Positions 51,119 to 59,899 of a stretch of 64,000 nucleotides of DNA are shown in pieces; position 1 is the stretch's first letter; the number at the start of each line of letters is the position of its first letter. Below the pieces are notes generated by a model. The model searched no databases. It had not been told where the DNA came from and was given only the letters and a program-made list of their open reading frames with translations. This stretch comes from Bdellovibrionales bacterium. Its GTDB lineage: Bacteria; Bdellovibrionota; Bacteriovoracia; Bacteriovoracales; Bacteriovoracaceae. Location: the NCBI GenBank assembly GCA_018646675.1, contig JABGUH010000008.1, forward strand, positions 1-64,000, in the 5' to 3' direction. The translations under genes were made by a program, and so were the position numbers.

Positions 51119-51925
51119 CTGGACTATCGTTACCTACAAGCTTTTATTTTAACCGCCCGCTATCACAGTTTCTCCAAGGCAGCGGAGAAATTAGGGATTG
51201 CCCAGTCGGCGGTTAGCCGTCAAATAAAGTTGCTGGAGAGCAGTTTGGGTGAAAAATTGATCATCCGCTCATCCAAGCAGCTGCTACTGACAAATAAGGG
51301 GAAGGAGTTCTTCCGTGTATCTGAGCAATTTGATAAAACCATCTTAGAGATCTTTGACAAAGAGGGAGACCACCCATTAAAGATTGGAACTCTACACGGT
51401 TTACTAGAGAACTGGTTGCAGCCTTTTTTAGTCTCCTACGCAAATAAACACCTACGCTCTCTGCGCGTAGAGATCGGGGATCAAATCTCCCTGAAAAGCG
51501 CACTCTCTCATGGACAGTTAGATCTGATTTTCACCACTGAAAATATTCAAAGCGAGTTAATTAGCTCTCTCGAGTTGTTTAATGAAGAGTTAGTGCTGAT
51601 TAGCTCCGCACCACTTAAAGATCTAAAACATCTGGATCAACATACTTGGATTGTCTACAACCAGCACGACAACATCTTTCGACTTGGAAAACAGGAGGAC
51701 AATCGGATCGTGATGGTAGACTCCATTACTTCGATTATTCACCTAGTTGAATCTAACGTGGGTGTTGCAGTGGTACCGGCCCATGTAATTCCCAATAATA
51801 CCAAGCTCAGTCAATATCACATGCCACCACTTGATAACTCCAAGCTCTACTTAGCAACTCTCAATTACCAACATCTTCCCAACTATATCCAAGAATTTAC
51901 CAAGATTGTTACGAACTCTCTTTAA
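51119..51925 (+). CDS. LysR-type transcriptional regulator, CTG start
   Basis: 268 residues. The helix-turn-helix (FSKAAEKLGIAQSAVSRQIK, about 19-38) is encoded upstream of the first ATG/GTG/TTG-type start. Reading back in frame, the only possible initiator before the TAA stop at 51104 is CTG at 51119, with AAAGGAG eight bases before it, giving LDYRYLQAF, a normal LysR N-terminus. The C-terminal effector domain is present but slightly short. Its target is unknown; the divergent small gene and ParA are candidates. Its 3' end overlaps cheB by 17 bases, tail to tail. Confidence 0.85.
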   Translation: MDYRYLQAFILTARYHSFSKAAEKLGIAQSAVSRQIKLLESSLGEKLIIRSSKQLLLTNKGKEFFRVSEQFDKTILEIFDKEGDHPLKIGTLHGLLENWLQPFLVSYANKHLRSLRVEIGDQISLKSALSHGQLDLIFTTENIQSELISSLELFNEELVLISSAPLKDLKHLDQHTWIVYNQHDNIFRLGKQEDNRIVMVDSITSIIHLVESNVGVAVVPAHVIPNNTKLSQYHMPPLDNSKLYLATLNYQHLPNYIQEFTKIVTNSL

Positions 51926-52970
51926 ACTTAATCATCTCAGCGGAAATTGCGGAGAGGTCCCCAACCACATCAACTCCCCCCAACTCTATTGCCACCTTTG
52001 ACATACCAAAGACCACACAACTCTTCTCACTCTGTCCGACAGTTTTACACCCTTTATCCCGCATCATCTTCATCGCTTTAGCACCATCTTTTCCCATTCC
52101 AGTCATAATCACTCCCAGCACACTCTCTCCAAATGAAGCGACTGAGCGAAAGAGATAATCTGCCGCCGGGCGTAGCCCAAAGCGAATCTCTTCTTGATGA
52201 AGATAGGTGTAGTAATTTTTTCCTCGTCGTTTAACCTCTAAATGATAGTCCCCGGGACAAATAAGAGCGGTCCCCGGGATCAATCCCTCTCCGTCAACTG
52301 CTTCCTTGACGCTCAATTTTGTTACCTGGTTTAAGGAAGCTGCAAAGCGACTGGTAAACCCCTTGGGCATATGTTGAACAATCAGTATACTTGGCATATC
52401 TGCTGGTAGTGTGGTGAATAGTTTTTTTAGTGCTTCAGTACCACCAGTAGAAGCAGCGATAACAATTATTTTATTCTGTAGCAATTTATTTGTCACTACC
52501 GCAGGCTGCGGGGCCAGGTGCTTAACAGTATGGCGTACATTAACCAAACCATCGCCACGCAGATCTCGACGTGCTAGTCGCTTAATCTTACCAATTAATG
52601 TTTTGGACTGTTCCGGCAGAGGACGGCCAATTTTGACCATCGGTTTCTTGATGATTTCAAAACCCCACTGCTTAATCACTCTCTCAGCACTGATATGTTG
52701 ATCATCTGGAAGATTACTGACTACCAACGTCCTTAATGGCATGTGAGTCATCACTTTTTGCAGAAAAGTGAGTCCATCCATCCTGGGCATATTCAGATCA
52801 AGTATCATTACATCGGGATGTAGCTGGACAATTTTATCTCTTGCCTCGAAGGGGTCTGCGGCCGTTGCGATGACTTTAAAACTAGGCTCAGTTGCCAACA
52901 TCATACAGAGCAGACGGCGAATTACCGCCGAACTATCTACCACAATTATTCGAGTATTATTTATATCCAC
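51909..52970 (-). CDS. cheB: Chemotaxis protein-glutamate methylesterase CheB
   Basis: 353 residues. The receiver domain (1-125) has its phospho-acceptor Asp58 in MILDLNMPRMDG; the first acidic pair is reduced to Asp-Ser (VVDSSAV). The methylesterase domain has the catalytic Ser in AASTGGTEAL near 173, His in VQHMPKGFT and Asp in GMGKDGAKAM. It removes methyl groups from receptors when phosphorylated by CheA (EC 3.1.1.61), giving adaptation. Last gene of the che run cheR-cheA-cheW fusion-cheB in transcription order. Confidence 0.95.
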   Translation of the reverse strand: MDINNTRIIVVDSSAVIRRLLCMMLATEPSFKVIATAADPFEARDKIVQLHPDVMILDLNMPRMDGLTFLQKVMTHMPLRTLVVSNLPDDQHISAERVIKQWGFEIIKKPMVKIGRPLPEQSKTLIGKIKRLARRDLRGDGLVNVRHTVKHLAPQPAVVTNKLLQNKIIVIAASTGGTEALKKLFTTLPADMPSILIVQHMPKGFTSRFAASLNQVTKLSVKEAVDGEGLIPGTALICPGDYHLEVKRRGKNYYTYLHQEEIRFGLRPAADYLFRSVASFGESVLGVIMTGMGKDGAKAMKMMRDKGCKTVGQSEKSCVVFGMSKVAIELGGVDVVGDLSAISAEMIKFKESS

Positions 52971-53023
52971 CAGCTATCCTGCAGTAGACCTGCTAAAGTA
53001 TGGTTCCCTTCCAAAATATTTAA

Positions 53024-54844
53024 TCATCTCGATTGCATAATACGTGTCCCATCAATGATTAAAACCGTCTCCTGCTCTTTCAGCATAAGGTGAGAGCAGA
53101 TACTATTGTGATTAGCATTATGGGAGAGATCTTCAATCGGCTGAAACAACTCTCGATCTAAATCCTCTACTTGATTCACCTCATCTACCTCAAAGCCAAA
53201 GGGCTCCTCATCACCACTCTCGGCCACAATAATATAGCGTTGATCTCTTTTTCTACGCTTTACCTCCTGCTTTGGATTCTCTGCAGGTAGATCTCCACCT
53301 TCTGTGCCACTCATCTCCTCTCGCTCTATCTCCTCTCGCTCTATCTCCTCTTCTCGCTTCATCGCCTCAACCTCTCCAAGCAACATAATCGGTAGAGGCT
53401 CCCCTCGAAGATTATATAGCCCCTTGATCTTAGAGTGTTGATAAGGGAGATTAGACAATTTTTCGGAGGGGATAATTTCCAAAACATAGGAGATGGCAAT
53501 TGCTAGCTGATGCCCACCATTACGACATATCAGATACTTTCCAATCTGATTATCTTCAACTATCTTATCTTGCTCTTGATCCCCGACTTCCTCTTCAACT
53601 TCATCCATGGAGTTACTATTCCAGTCATCTGTTGCTGTCGAAGTCATCACTTCCGAAGGCTCTTTTTCTACCGGAGGTGAATAAGGTTCTGTGGCGGAGG
53701 CAGTAGTGGGGGCCACCACCTGATCTCTATCAAGTTGGCTGAAATCCCATTCGGTAACAAATTTTAGCGATCCAGCCTTGGAGTGAAATAGCTCCTCTGA
53801 ATCTTCGCCTTCAAGATCAATAGTTAAAAGGTAGGCATTTAGATCTGAAAGGAGTTCGCTGGTAAAAAACTCCAGTACTCCTAGATCATCCTGGATCTCC
53901 TTAACTTGTAACATTGACTTGGGAAGACAGGATAATTTTAACAAAACGTTATCAAAGGTCTCAACAACGCTATTTAACAACTGCATAAAAAATGGCCCGT
54001 CATAGTTCTCCATTATTTTTGCAGACGACTGTAGCTGCCTGATAATTGTTTCCACTGAATCCAGTGGTTCTTGGTGAACCTGAACTATAACTGATTTGAG
54101 TTCCTCTAATATCGGGGCGATCTCCCCGGTCATACTGACGGCACTCTCAACGGCAGGGGGAGCGACCTGTTCCTGATCCCGTTCCTGATCCTGATCCCGT
54201 TCAATCCCTTCCAACTGCTCCTTGATCACCAGCTCTCTCTCCTCGTTAGCATTACTCGCTTCTGCACTATCTCCCTCATCACCCTCTTCCGACTGACACC
54301 CAGGAATCCATCCCGTCTCTGCATCATCGAGGATCTGATCAATCATATCTTGTCGCAACGACGGGTCAGAGTTTAAAGCCTCTTCTGACTCTGTATCAGA
54401 TGGTGGAGTGGCAGCAGCAACCTTAGGATCTTTTTTGACTCCACCATTTTTTTCACACCAACAAATAATGTCATCTAGACTATTTTCTTTAAAACCATCT
54501 TGAGAATTGCCAGTTTCAACCTGGAGAAAAGTCAGCTCCAAGTCTAGTAGCCAATGTAGTAGGTGGAGTTCTAGCTGCTCCCGCTGCTCAGCATCCACAC
54601 GAATAACTAAATCTACTACCTGGGCCAATACCTCCTCTGCTTCGTGAATCCATAAGGCAAATTCGGTCAAACCGATGGCATTTAAATTACCACCCAGCGC
54701 ACTCACCAGCGCCCTTAACTCTTCAACTTTATCGTAGGGCGCACTATGAAAATTGGCCAAAATCACATGGGTCTTATTGACCAGCTCTTTCCCCTCTGCC
54801 AACCCCTCTTGTTGAAGCTGTTCTAGATTATTTTGATCACCCAT
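53024..54844 (-). CDS. CheW-domain protein with long Hpt-like N-terminus
   Basis: 606 residues. The N-terminal 120 residues are helical and Hpt-like (HSAPYDKVEELRALVSALGGN), a second helical region lies around 235-350, and the CheW domain starts near 430 (GKYLICRNGGHQLAIAISYVLEI, then YNLRGEPLPIMLLG). Acidic linkers contain short in-frame repeats (EIEREE at about 53317-53360; DQERDQEQ at about 54168-54205), a mark of DNA slippage. CheW couples receptors to CheA. The usual CheW is about 160 residues, so this is an expanded scaffold version. Confidence 0.8.
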   Translation of the reverse strand: MGDQNNLEQLQQEGLAEGKELVNKTHVILANFHSAPYDKVEELRALVSALGGNLNAIGLTEFALWIHEAEEVLAQVVDLVIRVDAEQREQLELHLLHWLLDLELTFLQVETGNSQDGFKENSLDDIICWCEKNGGVKKDPKVAAATPPSDTESEEALNSDPSLRQDMIDQILDDAETGWIPGCQSEEGDEGDSAEASNANEERELVIKEQLEGIERDQDQERDQEQVAPPAVESAVSMTGEIAPILEELKSVIVQVHQEPLDSVETIIRQLQSSAKIMENYDGPFFMQLLNSVVETFDNVLLKLSCLPKSMLQVKEIQDDLGVLEFFTSELLSDLNAYLLTIDLEGEDSEELFHSKAGSLKFVTEWDFSQLDRDQVVAPTTASATEPYSPPVEKEPSEVMTSTATDDWNSNSMDEVEEEVGDQEQDKIVEDNQIGKYLICRNGGHQLAIAISYVLEIIPSEKLSNLPYQHSKIKGLYNLRGEPLPIMLLGEVEAMKREEEIEREEIEREEMSGTEGGDLPAENPKQEVKRRKRDQRYIIVAESGDEEPFGFEVDEVNQVEDLDRELFQPIEDLSHNANHNSICSHLMLKEQETVLIIDGTRIMQSR

Positions 54845-54883
54845 ATCTACCTCCTCGGAAACAAACTGCGGACACTCTCTTTA

Positions 54884-56599
54884 CTACAACCGATCTCTTT
54901 TCATCAATCCCTCAACTAGCTCTTCCTGAGAGATGACATAAGCGATCTGATCATTACCCAGAATACTTGTCCCCTTAAACCCTTTTAAATTATCTATAAC
55001 ACTATCGAATGGCCGAACTACCGTCTCTAGCTGATCAAAGATACTATCCACCAGCAGCCCAATATAGTTTCTTTTATAGCGAAGAATAACCGCCATTCGA
55101 TTTTTATAACTAGATCGATAGCTAGGATCATTCAGCTCTAAATAAGAGGCAAGATGAATTGTTTTATCCATGTATCGACAGGTCAACATCCCATTGACAC
55201 GACCAACAACCAAGTCATCGGCCATAACAATCTGAGCAATCGCCTTGAGTGGGATTGTCATAAATGTCCCCTCAGACTTAACAATAATTGACTTCTCGAC
55301 AATAACTGTTTTAGGAACAGGTATCTGAATCTGAAAGCAACTTCCTAGCCCATCATTTGAAGTAACGTTAACTTTACCGTTCACACCTTCAACTGCGGTC
55401 TTAACAGCATCCATCCCGACACCTCGACCAGAGATATCACTTACATGATCGGCTGTGCTGAATCCACTATTAAAGATCAAGTCAAAGATCTCCTCATCGG
55501 ACATCGAAAAATCCGGATGATCCATTTTATATGGAATAATATTATAGTCAAAAGCCTTGTTAACAATCTGTTGTCGACTGATCCCGGCACCATCATCACT
55601 AACTTCAACTGTTATCACCCCTTGAGACTCCTGAGCTGTAATACTCAATGTTCCCGTCTCCGGTTTTTTCTTTGCGACTCTTTTGTCTGGTGCCTCAATC
55701 CCATGATGAATGGAGTTTCGCACCATATGAGTCATGCAGATACTCAATACTTTTGCGATATTCTTATCAACACCAAGTTCCATACCTTCCATATTCAGGC
55801 GAACTAATTTGTTCAGGCGATTACTGACCTGGCGTACCATCCGCGGAATAGTAGTGAAGCTTCTTCCCAGCGTTACCCGCCGAATGGACATGATCTGCTC
55901 TTGTAAGTTATTAGTTAACTTGCTTAAAGAGGTGGAGAAATCATCCAGCTTCGCCTTGATCTTATCTCGATCAAACTCATTGGTAATATCACTATAAAAA
56001 ATATCAAAATAGTTCCTTAAAACAATAAACTCTCCAGAAACCTTCATAAAGCTTTCCAGCTTTTCATTAGTAACGGTCATTCCCTCTTCTTCCTCCAGAA
56101 CAATACGCCGCCCTTCTGACACTACCTGCTTTTCAACATTGCCATGTAAGCTACTACTCTCTGCGCCTTGATTTCCATTTCGCTGGGTAAACATCCGAAG
56201 ATTAAAAATACAATTTTCAATCCGACCAACCATCTCCTCAGATGGCTCATCGTCCTCCTTGTCTAATAGGCTTAACAGATGTCGACAGCAGTCATATGCT
56301 TCTAAATAGACATCAATTGCAAACTCATCCGGCACGAACTCCCGATCCTTCACCTTGGCGAGTGAAGACTCTAGTTCATGAGCAATCCGAGTCAACCTAT
56401 TTGCCCTGGGGATTGCTCCTGACGCCCCTTTTACGGAGTGAACTTTGCGAAATACCATGTCTAGAAGCTCCTGATCCACTGGCTCCTCTCCCAACTTCAT
56501 TAAGTGGTTGTCCAGCCCATGGAACAGGGTATTTGACTCATCTAAAAAGAGTTCTAGAATCTCTAATTCCTCTTGCTCTCTACTACTTAGCTTATTCAT
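54884..56599 (-). CDS. cheA: Chemotaxis histidine kinase CheA
   Basis: 571 residues. The Hpt domain has His54 in VHSVKGASGAI. It has a dimerisation helix pair, ATPase N-box NSIHHGIEAPDKR near 298, G1 box SDDGAGI, ISGRGVGMDAVK and GLGSCFQIQIP, then a C-terminal CheW-like regulatory domain. The linker between Hpt and dimerisation regions is short, and the CheY-binding P2 domain seems missing or reduced. It phosphorylates CheB and, presumably elsewhere in the genome, CheY. It is followed by the CheW fusion 40 bases downstream. Confidence 0.95.
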   Translation of the reverse strand: MNKLSSREQEELEILELFLDESNTLFHGLDNHLMKLGEEPVDQELLDMVFRKVHSVKGASGAIPRANRLTRIAHELESSLAKVKDREFVPDEFAIDVYLEAYDCCRHLLSLLDKEDDEPSEEMVGRIENCIFNLRMFTQRNGNQGAESSSLHGNVEKQVVSEGRRIVLEEEEGMTVTNEKLESFMKVSGEFIVLRNYFDIFYSDITNEFDRDKIKAKLDDFSTSLSKLTNNLQEQIMSIRRVTLGRSFTTIPRMVRQVSNRLNKLVRLNMEGMELGVDKNIAKVLSICMTHMVRNSIHHGIEAPDKRVAKKKPETGTLSITAQESQGVITVEVSDDGAGISRQQIVNKAFDYNIIPYKMDHPDFSMSDEEIFDLIFNSGFSTADHVSDISGRGVGMDAVKTAVEGVNGKVNVTSNDGLGSCFQIQIPVPKTVIVEKSIIVKSEGTFMTIPLKAIAQIVMADDLVVGRVNGMLTCRYMDKTIHLASYLELNDPSYRSSYKNRMAVILRYKRNYIGLLVDSIFDQLETVVRPFDSVIDNLKGFKGTSILGNDQIAYVISQEELVEGLMKRDRL

Positions 56600-56651
56600 A
56601 CATATTTCCTCGTCATTTTCAATAAATCAAATAGTAACTAACTAACTAACT

Positions 56652-57575
56652 TCAACTAATTTTACTCTTGCGATAGAGGGAGTGAACCACCTGCTCCATC
56701 ATCGGAATCTGTTTGACAAACCCGGACTCCGAGTGCCCTAAAAATAGCAACCCCTCTCTTTTCAGTACTGACAAACTCTGTTTAATAATATTTTCTGAGG
56801 TCTCAAAGTCAAAATAGATCAGGACATTACGACAGAAGATAAGATCAAATGAGTGTTGAAATGGAAAGGGACTATTCATCAGATTAAAGGGAGCAAAATG
56901 TACTAAATTGCGATACTCACGTTTAAGTTTAAATGTACGTTCTCCGTTTAATTTATGACTATTACTGGGTGAAAAATATTTTTCCCGCAGTAGTGCAGGC
57001 ACCGTTTCAAAATTAGACTCTGCATAGATTCCCTTCGAAGCAGTATTTAAGACGGCCAAATCTATATCCGTGGCCAAAAAGTGTAAATTGAAGTACGCAA
57101 GATCTAATCCCGCCTCCAACAGTATAATCAATATGGTGTAAACCTCCTGCCCGGTACTGGCGGCAGAGCACCAGATACGAAAGTCACGATCACCACTACT
57201 CTTTTTCTCCTGTAATAGTGCCGATAGATTGGTACTTAACCAGTCGAAGTGCTCCCGCTCCCGAAAAAATGCAGTAGTATTCGTCGTCATGATCGAGACA
57301 AACTCACGAGTTATCCGAGCGTCCCCTTTACGCAAGCTCTTGATACAAGACTCCAAAGATGGAACTTTACGGCGAATCACCAGCTTATTCATACGAGATG
57401 AGACCAGCGATAAATTTTTACTGCCATACTCTAGATGAATCCCCGTCAACTTTCGCAGGGTGCTGGTTAAAAAATTAAATTGTGACTCCGTGACGAAATA
57501 ATTAGCGACAGATTTATCATCTAAAATCGATCCCGCCTGACCGTCGTCACTATTGCCAATGTCCTGAAATATCAT
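56652..57575 (-). CDS. cheR: Chemotaxis protein methyltransferase CheR
   Basis: About 307 residues. Transfers methyl from SAM to receptor glutamates (EC 2.1.1.80). It has an N-terminal helical domain from residue 20, SAM-binding WCSAASTGQEVYTI, LATDID, then DLIFCRNVLIYFD and FLGHSES in the usual order. ATG at 57575 or, with nine more residues, ATG at 57602; neither has a strong ribosome site. First gene of the che operon. Confidence 0.93.
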   Translation of the reverse strand: MIFQDIGNSDDGQAGSILDDKSVANYFVTESQFNFLTSTLRKLTGIHLEYGSKNLSLVSSRMNKLVIRRKVPSLESCIKSLRKGDARITREFVSIMTTNTTAFFREREHFDWLSTNLSALLQEKKSSGDRDFRIWCSAASTGQEVYTILIILLEAGLDLAYFNLHFLATDIDLAVLNTASKGIYAESNFETVPALLREKYFSPSNSHKLNGERTFKLKREYRNLVHFAPFNLMNSPFPFQHSFDLIFCRNVLIYFDFETSENIIKQSLSVLKREGLLFLGHSESGFVKQIPMMEQVVHSLYRKSKIS

Positions 57576-57667
57576 GGAATTAGTATAACAAGAAAGCCTC
57601 ATTCCATGTTGTTATGAATGTTAAGGGCAGAAATGACCTAGTTTAAACTGATGACATTCCGATTAAT

Positions 57668-57964
57668 TTAATCGGCGATTGCACGAGGGTAGATTTTGTA
57701 ATAGATAATCACCACTAAGGCGATCAAGTTTCCAACATAGTTGAGCAGCAGTGGCCCATCAAAGCCATGTTTTAATATCACATATAGAGTCATCAATAAC
57801 TCACCCATAGTCCAGGCCCAGAGGAAAAGTGCAGAGAGTTCCCGCGATGAACCAAGCTTCCAGGACTGATAGGCTTGGGGGATTCCACAAACAGCAAAAA
57901 AGATTGCACCTAACCAACCAATCGACTCGATAAATAGCAGTTGAATGTTGTCAGAATTACCCAT
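57668..57964 (-). CDS. PQ-loop / SemiSWEET-like membrane protein
   Basis: 98 residues with three membrane helices. The PQ motif is in CGIPQAYQSWK after helix 1. Bacterial SemiSWEETs of this size dimerise to move sugars; other PQ-loop proteins carry amino acids. Substrate unknown. It starts 8 bases after the lipoprotein gene upstream on the same strand. Confidence 0.75.
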   Translation of the reverse strand: MGNSDNIQLLFIESIGWLGAIFFAVCGIPQAYQSWKLGSSRELSALFLWAWTMGELLMTLYVILKHGFDGPLLLNYVGNLIALVVIIYYKIYPRAIAD

Positions 57965-57972
57965 CGCCTTGC

Positions 57973-58563
57973 TTACTGACTTGAACTTACGGCAATTGGA
58001 TCATCATCGGCCAACTCCTGATGAATGGCACTGAGTAGAACATCACCATCTCTAGTGAAGAGTTCAAAATGGTAGGGGGCAAGAAACATCCGATAGTCAC
58101 GCTCTGACATTAGAACCGAGTTCATGATGCTGGAGCTAAAATTACTCTTCTCTACCTTGTTATCTTGATGCTCTCGTCCTAGAGCGCAGTGGCCTAACTC
58201 ATGAAAGATTAACAGCTCCCTTCTCCTCGAACTCTGGCCGTTCCACCAGTCCAGATTGACCAACACTTCCCGCTGATCATTTGAGTAGATCAGACAGACC
58301 CCAACTTTTTCATTGGTATCACCAAAATTAACTGGAATATCATCGATTGAGGCCACCAAAGATCCACCATGTGCTAGATATCTCTCTTTAAAGCGGTTGA
58401 CGTAGGGGACCAGGCTCTGATTGGTCACTTGATATTGACGTATACTACCGGCGCTTTTGTAGATCATATCTACGCCTAGATCTGTTCCACAGGAGACAGA
58501 CAGCAACATCACCCCCCAAAGGAGTAGTAACTGACGGTATAAGTTATAACTATTTAATTTCAT
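57973..58563 (-). CDS. Lipoprotein with HExxH zinc site
   Basis: 196 residues. A signal peptide II with lipobox SVSCG (Cys near 25). HELGHCALGREH near residue 124 gives a zinc-binding HExxH plus a further His seven residues on, as in a group of small putative surface metallopeptidases. Substrate unknown. Probably co-transcribed with the PQ-loop gene. Confidence 0.72.
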   Translation of the reverse strand: MKLNSYNLYRQLLLLWGVMLLSVSCGTDLGVDMIYKSAGSIRQYQVTNQSLVPYVNRFKERYLAHGGSLVASIDDIPVNFGDTNEKVGVCLIYSNDQREVLVNLDWWNGQSSRRRELLIFHELGHCALGREHQDNKVEKSNFSSSIMNSVLMSERDYRMFLAPYHFELFTRDGDVLLSAIHQELADDDPIAVSSSQ

Positions 58564-58763
58564 ATCACTTATCTATAAAGCAAGTTTCAAGCCAACAATA
58601 ATCCATTAATTATTAGTATGTTATCTAAAGTGCTGCCCCAAAATCCTTTTCAAGTGTCAACCATTTAACCAGTATTTCACCACTCAATACAAGACAAAAA
58701 AGCTCAGGCTTTCTTTATTACCTACCGATAGGTGGTTTGAGAAGAGATTAAAGGAGGTGCTAA

Positions 58764-58991
58764 ATGTCGAGAATTGATACCTCGAAATCAGTCGCCAAAG
58801 AGGTTGTGAAGCTACATAAGACGATCAAGGAGCAGCACAAAGAGGTGCGGCTCAGAGAGAAGAGAGAGGCGGCCAAAAAGGTAGTTGACCCCGACATCTA
58901 CAACGGAAAGTGGCGTCGTAGCGACTTCGGGGTCAAGGTGGACCACTTTGAGCTGGCCCAATACAATATTAAAAAATTAGATATTCTCTAA
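58764..58991 (+). CDS. Small basic helical protein
   Basis: 75 residues, Lys/Arg/Glu-rich helix (VAKEVVKLHKTIKEQHKEVRLREKREAAKK) then a short hydrophobic end (DHFELAQYNIKKLDIL). AAAGGAGGT lies about seven bases before the ATG, an excellent ribosome site. No family recognised. It converges on the Cys-repeat gene, with 7 bases between the stops. Confidence 0.7.
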   Translation: MSRIDTSKSVAKEVVKLHKTIKEQHKEVRLREKREAAKKVVDPDIYNGKWRRSDFGVKVDHFELAQYNIKKLDIL

Positions 58992-58998
58992 GCCTCTC

Positions 58999-59388
58999 TT
59001 ACAAGGGAAACTGACGAGATAAACTGCTGAAATTATTATTCACGCATGATTGAAATCCATAATCAACCCCACTATTGGTTCCTCTCATACAGTAGAAGAA
59101 GAAGGTATTATGGCCGGTCTCCCTTAGCTTAGTGGAGATACTATCAAAGTTTTGGTTGATACATGAGACAAAACCATAATCTAGCCAGTCATTACTGTAG
59201 TTGGCACAGTACCTTAGATAGAGAGTTCGATCGAATGCTCGTTCTGCCACATTAAAGTTACGATCTATACAGCTAGTGAAGCCGTAGGAGACACCTGAAC
59301 CACTATTAAAGCAGTAGGAGAAGTAGGGGGTATTGGCAAAAGATAGAATTGGGGAGCAGCAGAGTAACCAGAGAGCAAATTTTCGCAT
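58999..59388 (-). CDS. Secreted triple-repeat Cys protein
   Basis: 129 residues with a signal peptide (1-18). The mature part is three repeats of about 36 residues with the pattern Y-C, then Y-G-F-x-S-C-[IV], then N-F: YCFNSGS...YGFTSCIDRNF, YCANYSN...YGFVSCINQNF and YCMRGTN...YGFQSCVNNNF. Six regular cysteines suggest three small disulfide-linked units. No named family recognised. Confidence 0.75.
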   Translation of the reverse strand: MRKFALWLLCCSPILSFANTPYFSYCFNSGSGVSYGFTSCIDRNFNVAERAFDRTLYLRYCANYSNDWLDYGFVSCINQNFDSISTKLRETGHNTFFFYCMRGTNSGVDYGFQSCVNNNFSSLSRQFPL

Positions 59389-59471
59389 TTCAGACTCCTT
59401 TAGGGTGGTATTAATAAAAACTTACCCATGAGCCTGCTCTTTGACTGCTAACTAGTCAATAAGAAAAGTGA

Positions 59472-59618
59472 TTAGTTTCTTCTCCTCTTTCTTTCAAAAT
59501 ATTTTATTAATCTCTCGATATTCCTGATGGCAATACCGTTACCTAGACTCTTTTGAATTACTAGCTGATCCCCTAGTCGCTCCAGGGTCTCATCCAACTT
59601 ACTTGACTTGTTGTACAT
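59472..59618 (-). CDS. Small basic protein, 48 residues
   Basis: Starts MYNKSSKLDETLERLGDQLV and ends with FERKRRRN. AAAGGAATGAT lies just before the ATG at 59618. Soluble helical with a strongly basic end. It lies in the 59389-59899 gap. No family recognised. Confidence 0.55.
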   Translation of the reverse strand: MYNKSSKLDETLERLGDQLVIQKSLGNGIAIRNIERLIKYFERKRRRN

Positions 59619-59899
59619 ATCATTCCTTTGAAATGTTTCAACTTTCCACCCAATCTAACTAAAGATTGAGTTGCCTAAACTAATTTTACCCTAATTGACT
59701 ACAGTGGTGCAACTAAGCATTTTTCTCGACTTAGGCCTCTAAGTAGTGACCATTTAAGTAGTATATACCTAAGTATATGGATATTAGTATAGCAGTAGCA
59801 GGTAGCAGGGTGTGCCGATCTACTCAATCAATGGAGTACTATCTGTGAAATCAGCCGACCACCAAGATGATCGGCGATAACTTTAAACTCTAGTTAAGA
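59619..59899. other. Intergenic stretch with no recognised gene
   Basis: AT-rich DNA between the 48-residue gene and the Gly-rich exported protein gene. Several imperfect TAAGTAGT/TAAGTATAT repeats occur at about 59735-59790. A weak GCCGA/TCGGC hairpin without a T-tract at about 59851-59875 may end the 59900 transcript. No RNA gene is recognised. Confidence 0.5.
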
